A stretch of DNA of 64,000 nt. Source: Silene latifolia (Eukaryota; Streptophyta; Magnoliopsida; Caryophyllales; Caryophyllaceae). Below are positions 10,488 to 21,407 of the stretch, piece by piece. The stretch lies in the NCBI RefSeq assembly GCF_048544455.1, contig NC_133538.1, positions 141,543,922 through 141,607,921 on the forward strand, read 5' to 3'. The translations under genes were made by a program, and so were the position numbers. Under the pieces are notes generated by a model. It was not told where the DNA came from. It searched no databases and was given only the letters and a program-made list of their open reading frames with translations. Numbering within the stretch: the stretch's first letter is position 1; each line of letters starts with the position of its first letter.

Positions 10488-11120
10488 ACCATAGTATACG
10501 ATGCCAAAGCCTCCATCTCCTAATTCCCTGGTGTCATCGAAATTGTTGGTGGCTTCTTGAAGCTCAGTGTAAGAAAAGACAGCTACGCCATGGAATGAGT
10601 TGCCAGTTTCGAAGTCTGGTGTAGTAGGATCAAAGGAAATTGCCCTTGACAGCAAGATTGGTGAACCGAACTTGAGTTTCTTGTAATACCAGAGACCGAT
10701 CTTGAGTCTTTGCCAGGATAAATAAACCTACTGGAATGACTGCAAAAGTGAAACCTTACAGTTATTCTGCAAATATTAAGTAAATTATGAAAAAAAATCA
10801 CTGTTTTGATGAGCATAGTTGATAACCTCGTACCTATTGCAAGAGCGAGCTTCCATTTCCCTATAATGAGGTTGAAAGAGTTAGAATCGAGAATAAGAAA
10901 CATACACCAGGGGCTCCGACTCCAAACAGCGCAAGGGACAAGCTACAAATATAATAATCGAGAATAAAAAGGTGGAAGCATAATCATACCTTGTTTGCAG
11001 AGGCACACAAACTTTGAAGGCGAAGATGAGCCACATATACAACCAGACTTATAACACTTGACACATTCTAAGGGATACGCATAATTGACTTCAAAATCGT
11101 CGATGCTGCACTGGACGCTC
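10488..11120 (-). pseudogene. Captured three-exon fragment of a LRK10L-type receptor-like kinase
   Basis: Read on the minus strand, exon 1 (11120-10990) encodes a cysteine-rich segment (LECVKCYKSGCICGSSS, then FVCLCKQ), typical of the WAK-associated C-terminal extracellular domain. Exon 2 (10860-10834) encodes KWKLALAI. Exon 3 (10739-10488) encodes a short hydrophobic stretch (IPVGLFILAK) and then GVAVFSYTELQEATNNFDD and ELGDGGFGIVYYG, the start of the kinase domain with its glycine-rich ATP loop. Exon edges carry AG acceptors and GT donors, so the capture was of genomic DNA. The lysine-bearing strand and the rest of the kinase are missing, and exon 3 has an in-frame stop upstream of the kinase start when read from the hydrophobic stretch. 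It is a fragment, inside the TIR element 8689-11912. Confidence 0.8.
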
Positions 11121-11909
11121 CTGCAGAAATCAAATCCATATTATCATGATTGGCAGCAACAGGAGTAAACTAAGAAAAGCAGTAGACGAAGTTGACTAAT
11201 TTAAAGAATGCACAACAGCATGACAATTCACCATTTCACCTCACCACCGACGAAATTCACCACGCCATCATCAGCGTCAACCACACACACCACCGTACTT
11301 GGTGGTTCACACCAACAAAAAGCAATCCTTTGCAGGCGAGTTGAGTCGTCAAGGGTCGTGCACCTGTTCGCCAGTTCATCCCCGTCGCGCGCCGTCATCG
11401 AACTTCCTTACCGTAAAGCACAAAATTCATTCATAAAGAATTTGAGAGAAAGAATCGATGTTTTGGTTTTGTATCTGAGACACCAGGGCCATTTACAATG
11501 TACAACTAATTTCTCTCCAACGATTCGAAATTCTTCTCTAGTAATTTGAATAAAAGTGTGAAAAAGATTGAACCGAGGGACTACGTTTTTAGCAAAAAGT
11601 AATCGAGGGAACTCTAGGGCACTGTGCCTCGAAGATTCACAAATTAGTACCTCTCACAAATTAATAATGGCGTTTTTGATGAGCAATCGAGCAAGCAATT
11701 AGGAAAATCGATTGAAAAAATTGGGGAATTTTTGGGGGTAATTTTTGGGTTTATGGGAAATTTTTGGGGAAATCTTTGAGCGTGTAGAGAGTGAAGTATG
11801 CTAAATAGAATCTCAACTGTCCAATCTCAGCCCTTGATTTCTTTTCATCTAGTGGCTGAGATTTTCCAAACTCACAACTCACCGTAAGAACCCAACTCAC
11901 GAGATCCGC

Positions 11910-11912
<3 letters not shown>

Positions 11913-11976
<64 letters not shown>
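11913..11976. repeat. (TA)n microsatellite
   Basis: Pure TA tract at the right edge of the 8689-11912 element. It is followed at once by a Stowaway MITE whose TA TSD lies at 11978-11979. Confidence 0.95.
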
Positions 11977-11979
<3 letters not shown>

Positions 11980-11981
<2 letters not shown>

Positions 11982-12187
11982 CCCTCCGTCACAGTCAATT
12001 GTTGTCCTTTACTTTTGACACAAAGACCAAGGAAAAAGGAGGGGACAAATAACTAAATGACAAGTGGAACAAATTGAATGTGAATGGGCAAATTAGTCAT
12101 CAAGTTTATTCTTAAAATAGAAATGACAACAATTGACCGAGACACCTAAAAATGGAAAAGGACAACAAATGAGCAGGACAGAGGAAG
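11980..12187. mobile_element. Stowaway-type MITE
   Basis: The left end CTCCCTCCGTCACAGTCAAT and the right end (reverse complement CTTCCTCTGTCCTGCTCAT) form imperfect TIRs, and internal TTGTTGTCCTTT / AAAGGACAACAA is also inverted. The TSD is TA (11978-11979, 12188-12189). Length (208 bp), ends and TSD fit Stowaway (Tc1/mariner-derived). No coding capacity. Confidence 0.85.
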
Positions 12188-12662
12188 TACTATAGTAAGA
12201 CTTGATCAAATTTTAAATTGTACTAGTGACACGTAAAAGTTGAACTCTAACTTATATGAGAGTAGTAATTACCAAAATCATATTTTTATAAGAATCTATT
12301 TTCATTCTTTTATTTTCTTCTCTGATTAATAAATAGACTTCTGCAAAAATTTCTAACATAAGATCCCATTTCTAACGGATATTCATATTGTGTAAAGGGA
12401 CTAAAAACATCTCTTTATACTAATTAATACAGTAGTTTGTAACTTGGACATGAGTATCCGTTATGAATGACTTAGCCATCTAAATTAACTATAACTTTAC
12501 ACCCAAATTGTTCTTAATATAACGTGGGATCTCAGGTCATCATTTTTTTGGGCCTTATTGAAAAGAACTGTTTCCTAACATGTAAAAACATACATTTTTT
12601 GTAGCCTCACTTAAAACAAAACACTATTTAGTTTCCGTGCAACGCACGGGTATGAAATCTAA
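12188..12662 (+). mobile_element. 3' part of a Helitron ending in hairpin plus CTAA
   Basis: CCGTGC-AAC-GCACGG forms a hairpin at 12635-12649. Nine bases later the element ends with CTAA (12659-12662) and a flanking T. The sequence before it is AT-rich and non-coding. The 5' end is unresolved; one possibility is the TCTATATATATA start near 11911, which would place the Stowaway MITE inside the Helitron. Confidence 0.6.
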
Positions 12663-12813
12663 TTCTTATTATTTAAGAGATCATGCGGCAGTATAGCACT
12701 TAGTTGGCAACACTTATCTAAGCATAATCTTTCACTATTTTGCTCTAACAGAAAAACTACAAATTTATCTCGCACAAAACGAAACACCTCATGGCAACTG
12801 GCAAGTATATATA

Positions 12814-12829
12814 GGGGTTGTTTGAATGT
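12814..12829. mobile_element. Left piece of a GGGGTTGTTTG MITE split by a retrotransposon
   Basis: GGGGTTGTTTGAATGT is the left end of a small MITE whose rest resumes at 18925/18930. The right end at 19200 is its inverse (CAAACGACCCC). The 3-bp duplication ATA flanks both outer ends (12811-12813, 19201-19203). Ends and a 3-bp TSD suggest a PIF/Harbinger-type MITE. Confidence 0.65.
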
Positions 12830-13615
12830 TGTTATTCGAAAGATGCAGAAACAGAAGGAGAATAGAAATACCAGTCGAAGACGAAAATATAAGCGATGAG
12901 AAATAAACCCGAATGTAGTGCCGTGTTATAAACCACTGCCTTGAAAACTATTTCTCCGGTACGACCGTGGTGGCGATCAGCTAGTGCCGGTAGTTCCCCA
13001 AGGTTAACACTACAGTCCCCACGCAATTCCGCCCACTCGGAACTGTGAGACTTGGAACGATCAAATCAGCAATACCCAGAAATTTATGAGAGAGCAGAGA
13101 AGACGAAGAGAAGAGAGTATGATTTGATTTTCTGTGTGTTTTGATAGAGAGGTCAGGCTCTTATTTATAGCCAAAAACAGAAGCAACAGAAGCAGTTTTG
13201 TTTAGCAAAACATGCTCCTAAGAAGTTGCAGTCAAGGGCTAAAAACGTGGAGCATGACCCTCCTGTTGACAGTCAGTTGGACTGACTTATTCAACTCAAC
13301 ACACAAGAACACAATCCAAAACAAAACTCGGATGCGGCCCAAAAAGATAGGCACAGCCCGCCGCAGGCGATTGCCAAATCCCAAATCCCGAATCCCGAAT
13401 CCGGATCCAGGCCGGGCCGGGCACAGGCACGGCGCGCGCGCGCGTGTGCGAGCTGAATTAAGCACCTCGCAAGGCTTCCACAAAAGTCTCCCTTGACCCA
13501 CTAGTGATAGTGTAAGGCAAGATGAGATATATAAACACATACATCTTTCTTTTCCTCACCAATGTGGGACAAGATGGAAAAATGACTTAGCTAAATAAAA
13601 CCCCTATTTCCAACA
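12830..13615 (-). repeat. 3' LTR of copia element 1
   Basis: 786 bp, TG...CA ends. It contains TATAAATAAGAG on the minus strand (about 13159-13170) and a GC-rich block with alternating CG (near 13430-13445). It differs from the 5' LTR mainly in copy number of a CGAATCC-type heptamer around 13375-13410. Confidence 0.95.
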
Positions 13616-13627
13616 ATCCCCCACTAG
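13616..13627 (-). other. Polypurine tract of copia element 1
   Basis: On the minus strand CTAGTGGGGGAT directly precedes the 3' LTR. A G-rich purine run in this place is the expected plus-strand primer. Confidence 0.6.
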
Positions 13628-14095
13628 GGGCGCCAGAGAGAAAGAAAAAGAATTCCTGGGTAAAGGAAGGATTGGATACTTAGGTATCAATATCTTTCGA
13701 TTTGAATTGACACTTTAGTGAAATGAGGAAACAACTTACTTACAGCGAGAGAATATCTTGCGATTTGAATTCCTAGCCGAGCTTCGGTCGATACCCCCCA
13801 CAACACATATCATACCTTCAGATTAAGATCGTTCCGCGAAAGTGCAACGCGCTCTTTTAGAGTTATGCGTTTACCTCGGTACTAATAGATGTGTTCATAA
13901 GACTTCTCATAGTCTAATGATAGTTACACCTACGTAGGTGACTCAAGTGCTTCTCAACAGCACTTCTCACATAAGTCATTAAGAACCTAAGTCCAACCTG
14001 GTGTATGATCCATCAAGTGCGTCTCAAAAGCACCATCATTAAGGCTATGAATCATACAACGCCATAGGAATATAAGCTTTAAACTTAGTCAAGTC

Positions 14096-15926
14096 TCACT
14101 CTTGACCTAAGGACTTAAGCCCCATTCCCCTCGACGTATCAACGACTAGTCTCCTAGCCAGCCCTTTAGTAAAGGGATCAGCAAGATTGTTTTCGGACTT
14201 CACATAGTCCAAAGCAATCACTCCATTGTCTTGGAGCTGTCTAACTGCAGCGTGCCTTATTCGAATATGTCTCTTTTTCGAATTGTAGACACTATTCTTT
14301 GCAACACCAATAGCAGCCTGCGAGTCACAGTGTAGGGAGACCGCTGTTAGCCGTCCGCCCCATACTGGTATATCAGCTAAAAGGTTTCTCAACCATTCAG
14401 CCTCTTGTCCTGCCAACTCAAGAGCTATGAACTCAGATTCCATGGTAGAGCGTGCGATACAAGTCTGTTTAGAGGACTTCCATGATATAGTACCTCCACC
14501 CATGGTAAAGACATAACCACTAGTAGAACATATCTCATCGTTACCTGCAACCCAGTTCGCATCACAATATCCCTCTAACACAGCAGGAAATTTACTATAA
14601 TGCAAACATAAGTCTACTGTTCCTTTTAAGTACTTTAGTAAACGACGAAGAGCATTCCAGTGTTCATTACTAGGGTTATGTGTATAACGACTCAGTCTAC
14701 TAACTGCATAAGCAATATCTGGTCGAGTACAGTTCATTAAAAACATCACACTACCTAGGATTTTAGCATACTCTTCTTGGGAAACACTCTTGCCCAAGTT
14801 TTTACACAAGTGTACACTAGGATCATAGGGTGTTCTAGCAGGCACATCATCAAAGCAGTTAAACTTTCTCAACACTTTTTCAACATAATGAGATTGACTT
14901 AGACAGATTCCATTGGGGTTTCGGATGACCTTAACTCCTAGGATAACATCAGCTTCTCCTAAGTCCTTCATCTCAAATTGTGATGACAAAAAATCTTTGG
15001 TTCTAATTATGACTTCCAAATTATTACCAAGTATTAACATGTCATCAACATATAGGCATATAATTACACAATCAGATTCCATCTTTTTTGAATAAACACA
15101 TGAATCAGAATTGTTAACCACATAGCCATTACTTATTAAAGTGTTGTTAAATTTCTCATACCCTTTGTTTAGGTGCTTGTTTCGATCCATAAAGTGACTT
15201 GTTCGGTTTACACACTTTACTCTCTTGACCCTCAATCACAAAACCTTCAGGTTGAGACATATAGATCTCTTCCCTTAGTTCACCATTCAAAAAGGCAGTT
15301 TTAACATCCATCTGATGTATAACAAGGTTATGAATAGCAGCTAAGGCGACAAGAGTCCTAATAGTCGAAATTTTGGTCACAGGAGAGTAAGTATCAAAAT
15401 AATCAATACCCTTCTTTTGTGTAAAGCCTCTAACTACAAGTCTAGCTTTGAACCTCTCTACTGTACCGTCAGGTCTCATTTTCTTTTTAAAGATCCATTT
15501 ACTTGTAATGGGTTTACTACCTTTAGGTAAATCAGTCAACTCCCAAGTCTGATTTGACACAATAGAGTCAAGTTCACTTTTAATAGCATCTTTCCAAAAA
15601 TTAGCATCAATGGATTCCATTGCCTCACTATAGGTTTTTGGGTCATCTTCTATTAAAAAAGCTGAAACAAACTCATCACTAGCACAAACAGTGTATCCAA
15701 GTTCAGACAACATAGTTGTATCATAATCATCACCAAAGTTCTTTGGGCATCTAGGTCTTTTACTTCTTCTAGGTTCAACAGAAACATCAATAGAAGTGCT
15801 AGCACTAGCATGTGAAGACATATCGAAGATGCAAAGGTAAACTAGGAGATGGTACAACAGTTTTATGAAAAGGAAAAACATGCTCAAAAAATTCAGCATC
15901 TCTAGCTTCAGATATAGAACGATCAC
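14096..15926 (-). pseudogene. copia element 1 reverse transcriptase and RNase H, frameshifted
   Basis: Two overlapping minus-strand frames (15926-15156 and 15235-14096) together cover the region. The first has the linker with an RRSKRPR block and the RT core (WIFKKKMRPDGTVERFKARL, YSPVTKISTIR, MDVKTAFLNGELREEIYMSQ). The second resumes with the catalytic YVDDMLIL, then [12 protein letters not shown], and the RNase H part ([49 protein letters not shown]). The frame changes between KQAPKQ and [11 protein letters not shown] near 15190-15210, so no single protein spans the RT active site. Copy DNA synthesis and RNA-template removal would be the roles of the intact protein. Confidence 0.9.
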
Positions 15927-16700
15927 TCAAAGACATAAATCTATAAGCAGAGCTATTTTGAGCATAACCTATAAACACACAATCATAGGTCTTAGGTCCA
16001 ACGGTAGGTCTCCTAAAATCAGGTAAACCCACTTTAGCTAAACACCCCCATACCCTAAGGAAGCTCAGGTTAGGAGGATAGCCCTTCCAAATCTCATAGG
16101 GTGTCTTGTCAATTTTCTTATGAGGTACACGGTTAAGAATGTGACAAGCTGAAAGAATTGCTTCCCCCACATATCGTCAGATAGGCCAGAACTTAAAAGC
16201 ATAGCATTCATCATTTCTTTTAAGGTTCTATTTTTACGTTCAGCTACACCATTGGATTGGGGTAAATAAGGTGAACTAGTCTCATGTATTAAACCGTTTG
16301 CAGCACAAAAGTCAGCTAGATAACTGGATTTATACTCACCACCTCTATCAGACCTTACCCTTTTAATTTTTCTATCAAGTTGGTTCTCAACTTCATTCTT
16401 AAAGTTTATAAAAGAGTGTTCAGCTTCATCTTTAGTCTTAAGCAAATAGACACGGGTGTATCTAGAACAGTCATCTATAAACGTAACATAATAATTCTTG
16501 CCACCTCTACTTGCAACATTTTTGAAGTCAGCTAGGTCGGTGTGAATTAACTCAAGAAGACTCGTGTTCCTAGTAGTCACAGGTTTATTAGGTTTCTTTG
16601 TAAACTTAGCCTCAACACAGCTAGCACATTTAGAGAATTCTTGACACGTCAAACTCGGAATTAAACTCATAGTTCTAAGTTTTTTTAATATAATCCACAT
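15805..16700 (-). pseudogene. copia element 1 integrase, frameshifted
   Basis: The frame 16700-16065 has the zinc-binding C..C part (CASCVEAKFTKKP) and the rve catalytic core: HTDLADFKNV, then RSDRGGEYKSSYLADFC, then SNGVAERKNRTL with the glutamate of D,D(35)E. Frame 16170-15805 continues with SACHILNRVPHKKIDKTPYE and WGCLAKVGLPDFRRP, the usual copia integrase C-terminal part. The shift falls at a short C-run near 16165. A further shift near 15820 separates it from the RT frame. Confidence 0.9.
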
Positions 16701-18114
16701 TCACATGACCTAACCTACCATGCCAAACATTAATAGACTCAGCGATATAAGCAGAAGAAGATGCAATATTATTAATAGCAGAATCAGAGTTCAATACAAA
16801 AAGACCCCCAGAAAGATAACCCTTGCCCACAAATTCCCCATTACACGACATTACCACCTTGTCAGCCTCAAAAACAAGTTTCAAACCAGCTTTGTTTAAT
16901 AAGGCACCAGACACAAGGTTTCGACGCAATGAGGGTACAAATAAAACATTACTGAGAGCAAGTGTTTTCCCTGAGGTGAGTTTGAGAAAGATCTTGCCTT
17001 TGCCTGTGATCTTTGCAGATGAAGAATTACCCATGTTGACGCATTCCCCATCAGCAACTTCCTCGAACTCAACAAATAAACCTCTATCAGCACATAGGTG
17101 TCTCGAAGCTCCAGTATCCAAGACCCATTCAGCAACATTACCCACCAGATTAGCTTCCACGACCACAGCTGCAATAACATCATCAGTCACAGCAACATTG
17201 GCCTCAGCAGATTTCTTCTCAGAACATTGGTAGGCTTTGTGCCCAGGTTTTCCATGACATAGAGACAATAGGACCCTTGGCGACTTTCGAATCTTAGGAA
17301 CCGGTTTGGTATGCTTCTCTGGACCATTCTTCTTAGCAGGACCCTGGTTCTTACCCTGACCAACCTTGGCCTTACCCTTACCCTTATATTTCTCAGCATT
17401 AGACGGACCACCAGACTTAACCAGATTAGCTTTAACAGCAGCAACAGTAGGAGCAGTCACAGATTGACTAGCAGGAAGGTCTTTAAGGCGATTAGCCTCC
17501 TCGGTCCTCATATGTCCTATAAGTTCTTTAAGGGACAGGTCTTTCTTTTTGTGCTTAAGTTGGTTTCGGTAATCAGACCAGGAGGGAGGGAATTTCTCTA
17601 GCAGAACATTAGCTACAAAGATGTCATCAAGTTTCATGCCCTCATTCACAACATCAGCACATAAGTTTTCATAGACATGGACTTGATCCATGATGGATTT
17701 CCCGTCAGCCATTTGAAATTCCAACCATTTTCCCACAACATATTTCTTTTTCCCAGCATCATCAGCCCCATACTTAGTTTCTAAAGACTCCCAAATAAAC
17801 TTAGCAGACTTATTCACAGCAAATAAGTCGAAAAGGGTGTTTGTCATATTATTCAGAATATGCCACCTAGCAGTTTTGTTGTCTTTCACAAATTTTGCAA
17901 TATCCTCTTCATTAGACTTAATATCTTTAGAGGGAGGAGGGGTTTTCTCAGCATCAGTAGGGGTGATAGGCTTAGGCGGGTCATTAAATAAGACGTAATC
18001 AATATCTAACTGCTCAAAATACATCAATAATTTCTGGGACCAGCGCTTATAATTATGACCATCTAATGACTCCAATTTCGCCAATTCAGGAGCAATTTTC
18101 GACATAACAGACAT
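16675..18114 (-). pseudogene. copia element 1 gag and protease
   Basis: The 479-residue frame starts 28 bp inside the 5' LTR. Residues 1-220 are a UBN2-like gag domain (LESLDGHNYKRWSQKLLMYF, FEMADGKS-like core, LLEKFPPSWSDYRNQLKHKK). A lysine-rich linker follows, then a zinc knuckle that looks disturbed: CHGKPGHKAYQC has five instead of four residues between Cys and His and lacks a clean first Cys. The aspartic protease motif is WVLDTGASRHLCAD. The frame ends in the GAG-pre-integrase region (WHGRLGHVNVDYIKK), where a run of A (minus strand) near 16678 shifts it. The start is the first ATG after the LTR. Confidence 0.85.
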
Positions 18115-18142
18115 AGTTACAGCAACTAAATAGTTTTCAAAT

Positions 18143-18924
18143 TGTTATTCGAAAGATGCAGAAACAGAAGGAGAATAGAAATACCAGTCGAAGACGAAAA
18201 TATAAGCGATGAGAAATAAACCCGAATGTAGTGCCGTGTTATAAACCACTGCCTTGAAAACTATTTCTCCGGTACGACCGTGGTGGCGATCAGCTAGTGC
18301 CGGTAGTTCCCCAAGGTTAACACTACAGTCCCCACGCAATTCCGCCCACTCGGAACTGTGAGACTTGGAACGATCAAATCAGCAATACCCAGAAATTTAT
18401 GAGAGAGCAGAGAAGACGAAGAGAAGAGAGTATGATTTGATTTTCTGTGTGTTTTGATAGAGAGGTCAGACTCTTATTTATAGCCAAAAACAGAAGCAAC
18501 AGAAGCAGTTTTGTTTAGCAAAACGTGCTCCTAAGAAGTTGCAGTCAAGGGCTAAAAACGTGGAGCATGACCCTCCTGTTGACAGTCAGTTGGACTGACT
18601 TATTCAACTCAACACAGAAGAACACAGTCCAAAATAAAACTCGGATGCGGCCCAAAAAGATAGGCACAGCCCGCCGTAGGCGATTCCTGATTCCTGATTC
18701 CCGAATCCCGAATCCCGAATCCGGATCCGGGCCAGGCACGGCGCGCGCGCGCGTGTGCGAGCTGAATTAAGCACCTCGCAAGGCTTCCACAAAAGCCTCC
18801 CTTGACCCACTAGTGATAGTGTAAGGCAAGATGAGATATATAAACACATACATCTTTCTTTTCCTCACCAATGTGGGACAAGATGGAAAAATGACTTAGC
18901 TAAATAAAGCCCCTATTTCCAACA
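18143..18924 (-). repeat. 5' LTR of copia element 1
   Basis: 782 bp, TG...CA ends, nearly identical to 12830-13615. It carries the TATA box for minus-strand transcription at about 18471-18482. Confidence 0.95.
18471..18482 (-). promoter_or_regulatory. TATA box in LTR of copia element 1
   Basis: TATAAATAAGAG on the minus strand, about 330 bp upstream of the inner end of the LTR. It is a good plant TATA match and lies in the 5' LTR as expected for element transcription. Confidence 0.6.
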
Positions 18925-18929
18925 AATGT

Positions 18930-19200
18930 TTGGTTACCCACTAAACAATGCATGAACTTAAATTCATGTGAATTGCAAAATGGGTATGTTGTTTGGTTAC
19001 CCCAATTCACATTGAATTCCAATTCCTCCACAATGGAGGAAGTTGCTTATCTAGGCCCCCTAGGTAACTTAGAATGCCTACATGAATTGCACTTCCTCCA
19101 TGACAACCAAACATGTTTTTGCAATTCACATGAATTCCAAATTCACATGTTTTATGACTTCCTAGGCAATACAAATTCTTATATACAACCAAACGACCCC
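18930..19200. mobile_element. Right piece of the GGGGTTGTTTG MITE
   Basis: Starts TTTGGTTACCC and ends CCAAACGACCCC, the inverse of the left end at 12814. Internal ATTCATGTGAATTGCAAAA and TTTTTGCAATTCACATGAAT are also inverted, so the whole (about 290 bp when the retrotransposon is ignored) can fold back. Open frames here on both strands are by-products of the fold-back. Confidence 0.65.
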
Positions 19201-19857
19201 ATAGTGTCTCATCTCTCTTCCCTCGCATGAGTATAACTACTTTTTCACGTTTTAATACTTTTATGTTGCGTTGTTTTTATTTTTTTATCTTTTCATCCTG
19301 TGAATTTCTAGATATGATTTTGGTAGTTTTTCTCATTCAGAATTTTTGTGCAGGTAGAAATTGTATTAAAGAACGACTGGGAGAGCAACAAGTTCCTATT
19401 TCAATTGTATACACCTTGCTATGTGCATAAGGATTAAGTAGTATAGAAGTAACGGTAAGTTTTTGCTTAAGTTTTGTATTTTCAGTTTTATTTTTCACAT
19501 TTATTCTAACCAAATTTTTTTTTGTTTTTTTCTTTTAGTTTTGATATAATTTTTTTTTTGCAGCAAGTTTTGACACAAATATTTAAAGCATTAATTCTTT
19601 AATGGGATTTCTTTTAGTTTTGACATGATTTTTTTGCAGTGATTTTTGACACAAATATTGAAAGCATGAATTCTTTAACGCGAGGAAGTCACATAAATAT
19701 CAATATGAGATCTCTACGATTCTATCTACGACGATAATTGATAACTGCGTGTTTTCTTTTTTTTTTTTTTTTGTAATTTGTTAATGAAATAAATGATATA
19801 TTGATATGTCTTACACTACTTGTATATGAGATGAATGCCTTTGAGTTTACTATGAGA
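19201..19857 (+). other. Intergenic stretch with a possible short exon
   Basis: 19351-19431 follows a T-rich tract ending in GTGCAG and can be read as EIVLKNDWESNKFLFQLYTP and on to a stop. A strong donor GTAAGT lies at 19452. It is not recognised and may be chance, untranslated exon sequence or a captured piece. The rest is AT-rich and empty. Confidence 0.25.
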
Positions 19858-20951
19858 CTAGTTGGAAAACCCGTGCGATGCACGGGATTTCCAATAGGAT
19901 TATCCCTCCCTTAACTAAAAGTAAGGAGGCCTAGGAACTATTCAGTAAATTTAGGATGAATAGTTGTTGCAAGGATGAATAGTTGAATTCTACATGGGCG
20001 GGTTTGGGGCTATCTGCATGGGTTTTTTTTTACCGTTTGGCTTTGTAGCTTTATGCTCGGCCTGTTTTAATCTTGGGCCTTTGTACTCTCAATGTTGAGC
20101 CCTGTAAAGAACATTCTCAGCCTTTGCATCCCAGATAATTTCAGCCTTCGCAGCCCAAATTCCCCCCTTCGCTCTTTCCTTACTCTGTGTCAGTCCTTTT
20201 TAACCCTTCCTTCTTCTCTTCCATGGTTTTAGAATTGTAATTACCATTATTATTAGATTTAAGTTAATAGTATGATTAACGAAGGTGCTAAACATTTATA
20301 TATGTGAATAACATGTGATATTTAGCTGATTGAACTTGCTTGAATGAATGCTTGCAATCCTTGTCATTTGGAAAGTAAAAATTTAAATGTCAACTATCAT
20401 TTAGGGAGGTATATTTACCATACTCGCATCAGGAGACGCACATTGCTATTGTTGTTCTGGTTGAGAAAATGTTTGATTTGTGCGGGTTGGCTAATAGATC
20501 AGACCAGGAAAGAATTAATCTGAGAACTTGGTTATTTTGATCACCTCTCAGGATGACATAATTATTTTAGTATGAATATAATTAAAGTAGTAATAGGGCT
20601 AATTTTATAATTACTCGTGTGACTCACAATAGCCTGATTAAGGCTTGGTGAAGGGGGTGTAGGTGGGGTGTATGGTGTGTTAGGTTGTTCTGCCATTTTT
20701 AGGAGGACCAATGGGTTTTGCTGCTGTTTATTGGATTAAAGAGGAATTAGTGGGTACAGTGTATTTGTGGGAAATAATCTCTGATTGAAAGGAAGTAGAT
20801 GTAAGGTGAGGTGACTTTTGTGTAAACTTTCATTCAAAGCATGGGAGGTAAGTAGGTAACTAAAGAAAGTAAGGCTAGCTGATGTAGCTGTACCTGTGTT
20901 GAACAATGTTTGACAGAGATTATGATTGTGCTTACTTATTATATATAGAGA
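19858..20951 (-). mobile_element. Helitron in minus orientation, 3' end certain, 5' end proposed
   Basis: On the minus strand CCCGTGC-ATC-GCACGGG (19886-19870) is followed after 8 nt by CTAG (19861-19858) and a T, a full Helitron 3' end. The proposed 5' start is TCTCTATATATAATAAG on the minus strand from 20951, which resembles the usual TCTCTACTATAATAAG-type start, but the base before it is T instead of A. The interior (about 1.1 kb) has no Rep/helicase and no recognised gene. Confidence 0.55.
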
Positions 20952-20994
20952 AACATGTGCTTTTAAATTAAACCAAAAAGTATTTCTCCATCAT

Positions 20995-21407
20995 ACCATG
21001 CCCAAGCAAGGTCACCAACTGGGTTGTGACCTTGTTGGGTCATCCTAATGACGGTAATTAAGGAGTATTAAGGTGGTAATTTGGTGACCTTGAATAACTC
21101 AGAGTCAATTGGTGACCTTGAGTTGAGTTGGTGACCTTGTTGGTGACCCGGTAGGTGGCATTCTTCTATTGGCTGGAAATAAAAAAAAGTACAACCGTCA
21201 AAACAAAGGGAAGGTGACATTTGGTTGAGTATGGTGACCCGGTAGGTGACAGTCTCTCATTGGCTGGAAAATGGAAAATAATTGGGTTGCTAACCTAGGT
21301 CGTGACCTTCTGCTTGGGAGGATAAAAGTGGGTCAAGATAATTAAGGTGTGATTAAGAAGAAAAATATTGGTGACCCGATTATCTCGACCTTCTGCTTGG
21401 GGATGGT
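20995..21407. mobile_element. MITE-like element with inverted ends
   Basis: The left end ACCATGCCCAAGCAAGGTC and the right end (reverse complement ACCATCCCCAAGCAGAAGGTC) match. GGTGACC and GGTGACCCGGTAGGTG words repeat throughout, and TTGGCTGGAAA occurs twice. No TSD could be fixed. No coding potential. Confidence 0.5.

Larger units (their letters stand above)
8689..11912. mobile_element. TIR element between TA microsatellites carrying a captured gene fragment
   Basis: The left end (8689-8755) and the reverse complement of the right end (11847-11912) match over about 66 bp, including GGTGAGTTGTGAGTT and AGCCACTAGAT. Pure TA tracts lie directly outside both ends (8629-8688, 11913-11976). The 3.2-kb interior holds a T-rich degenerate array (8795-9960), a tRNA-like sequence (9969-10039) and a spliced-gene fragment of a LRK10L receptor kinase with introns retained (10488-11120). 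No transposase is seen. The element is analogous to a Pack-type gene-capturing transposon but sits in (TA)n like rice Micron elements; the family name is inference. Nothing recognisable was found at 11208-11549 beyond an open frame. Confidence 0.6.
12830..18924 (-). mobile_element. Ty1/copia LTR retrotransposon, element 1
   Basis: Two near-identical LTRs (12830-13615 and 18143-18924), each starting TGTTATTCG and ending CAACA, are flanked by the perfect 5-bp TSD AATGT (12825-12829, 18925-18929). Coding runs on the minus strand in the order gag, protease, integrase, reverse transcriptase, RNase H, which defines Ty1/copia. The reading frame is broken by several frameshifts, so it is not autonomous as sequenced. 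No canonical tRNA primer site follows the 5' LTR. The host site is a MITE (12814-12829 plus 18930-19200). Confidence 0.95.

Noticed and set aside
11208..11549. 113-residue open frame downstream of the kinase fragment
   Set aside because: No recognised domain, and neither strand matches the expected upstream part of a LRK10L gene; coding status is unsupported.
12832..13026. 64-residue open frame, repeated at 18145-18339
   Set aside because: It lies within the LTRs of element 1 and recurs only because the LTR does.
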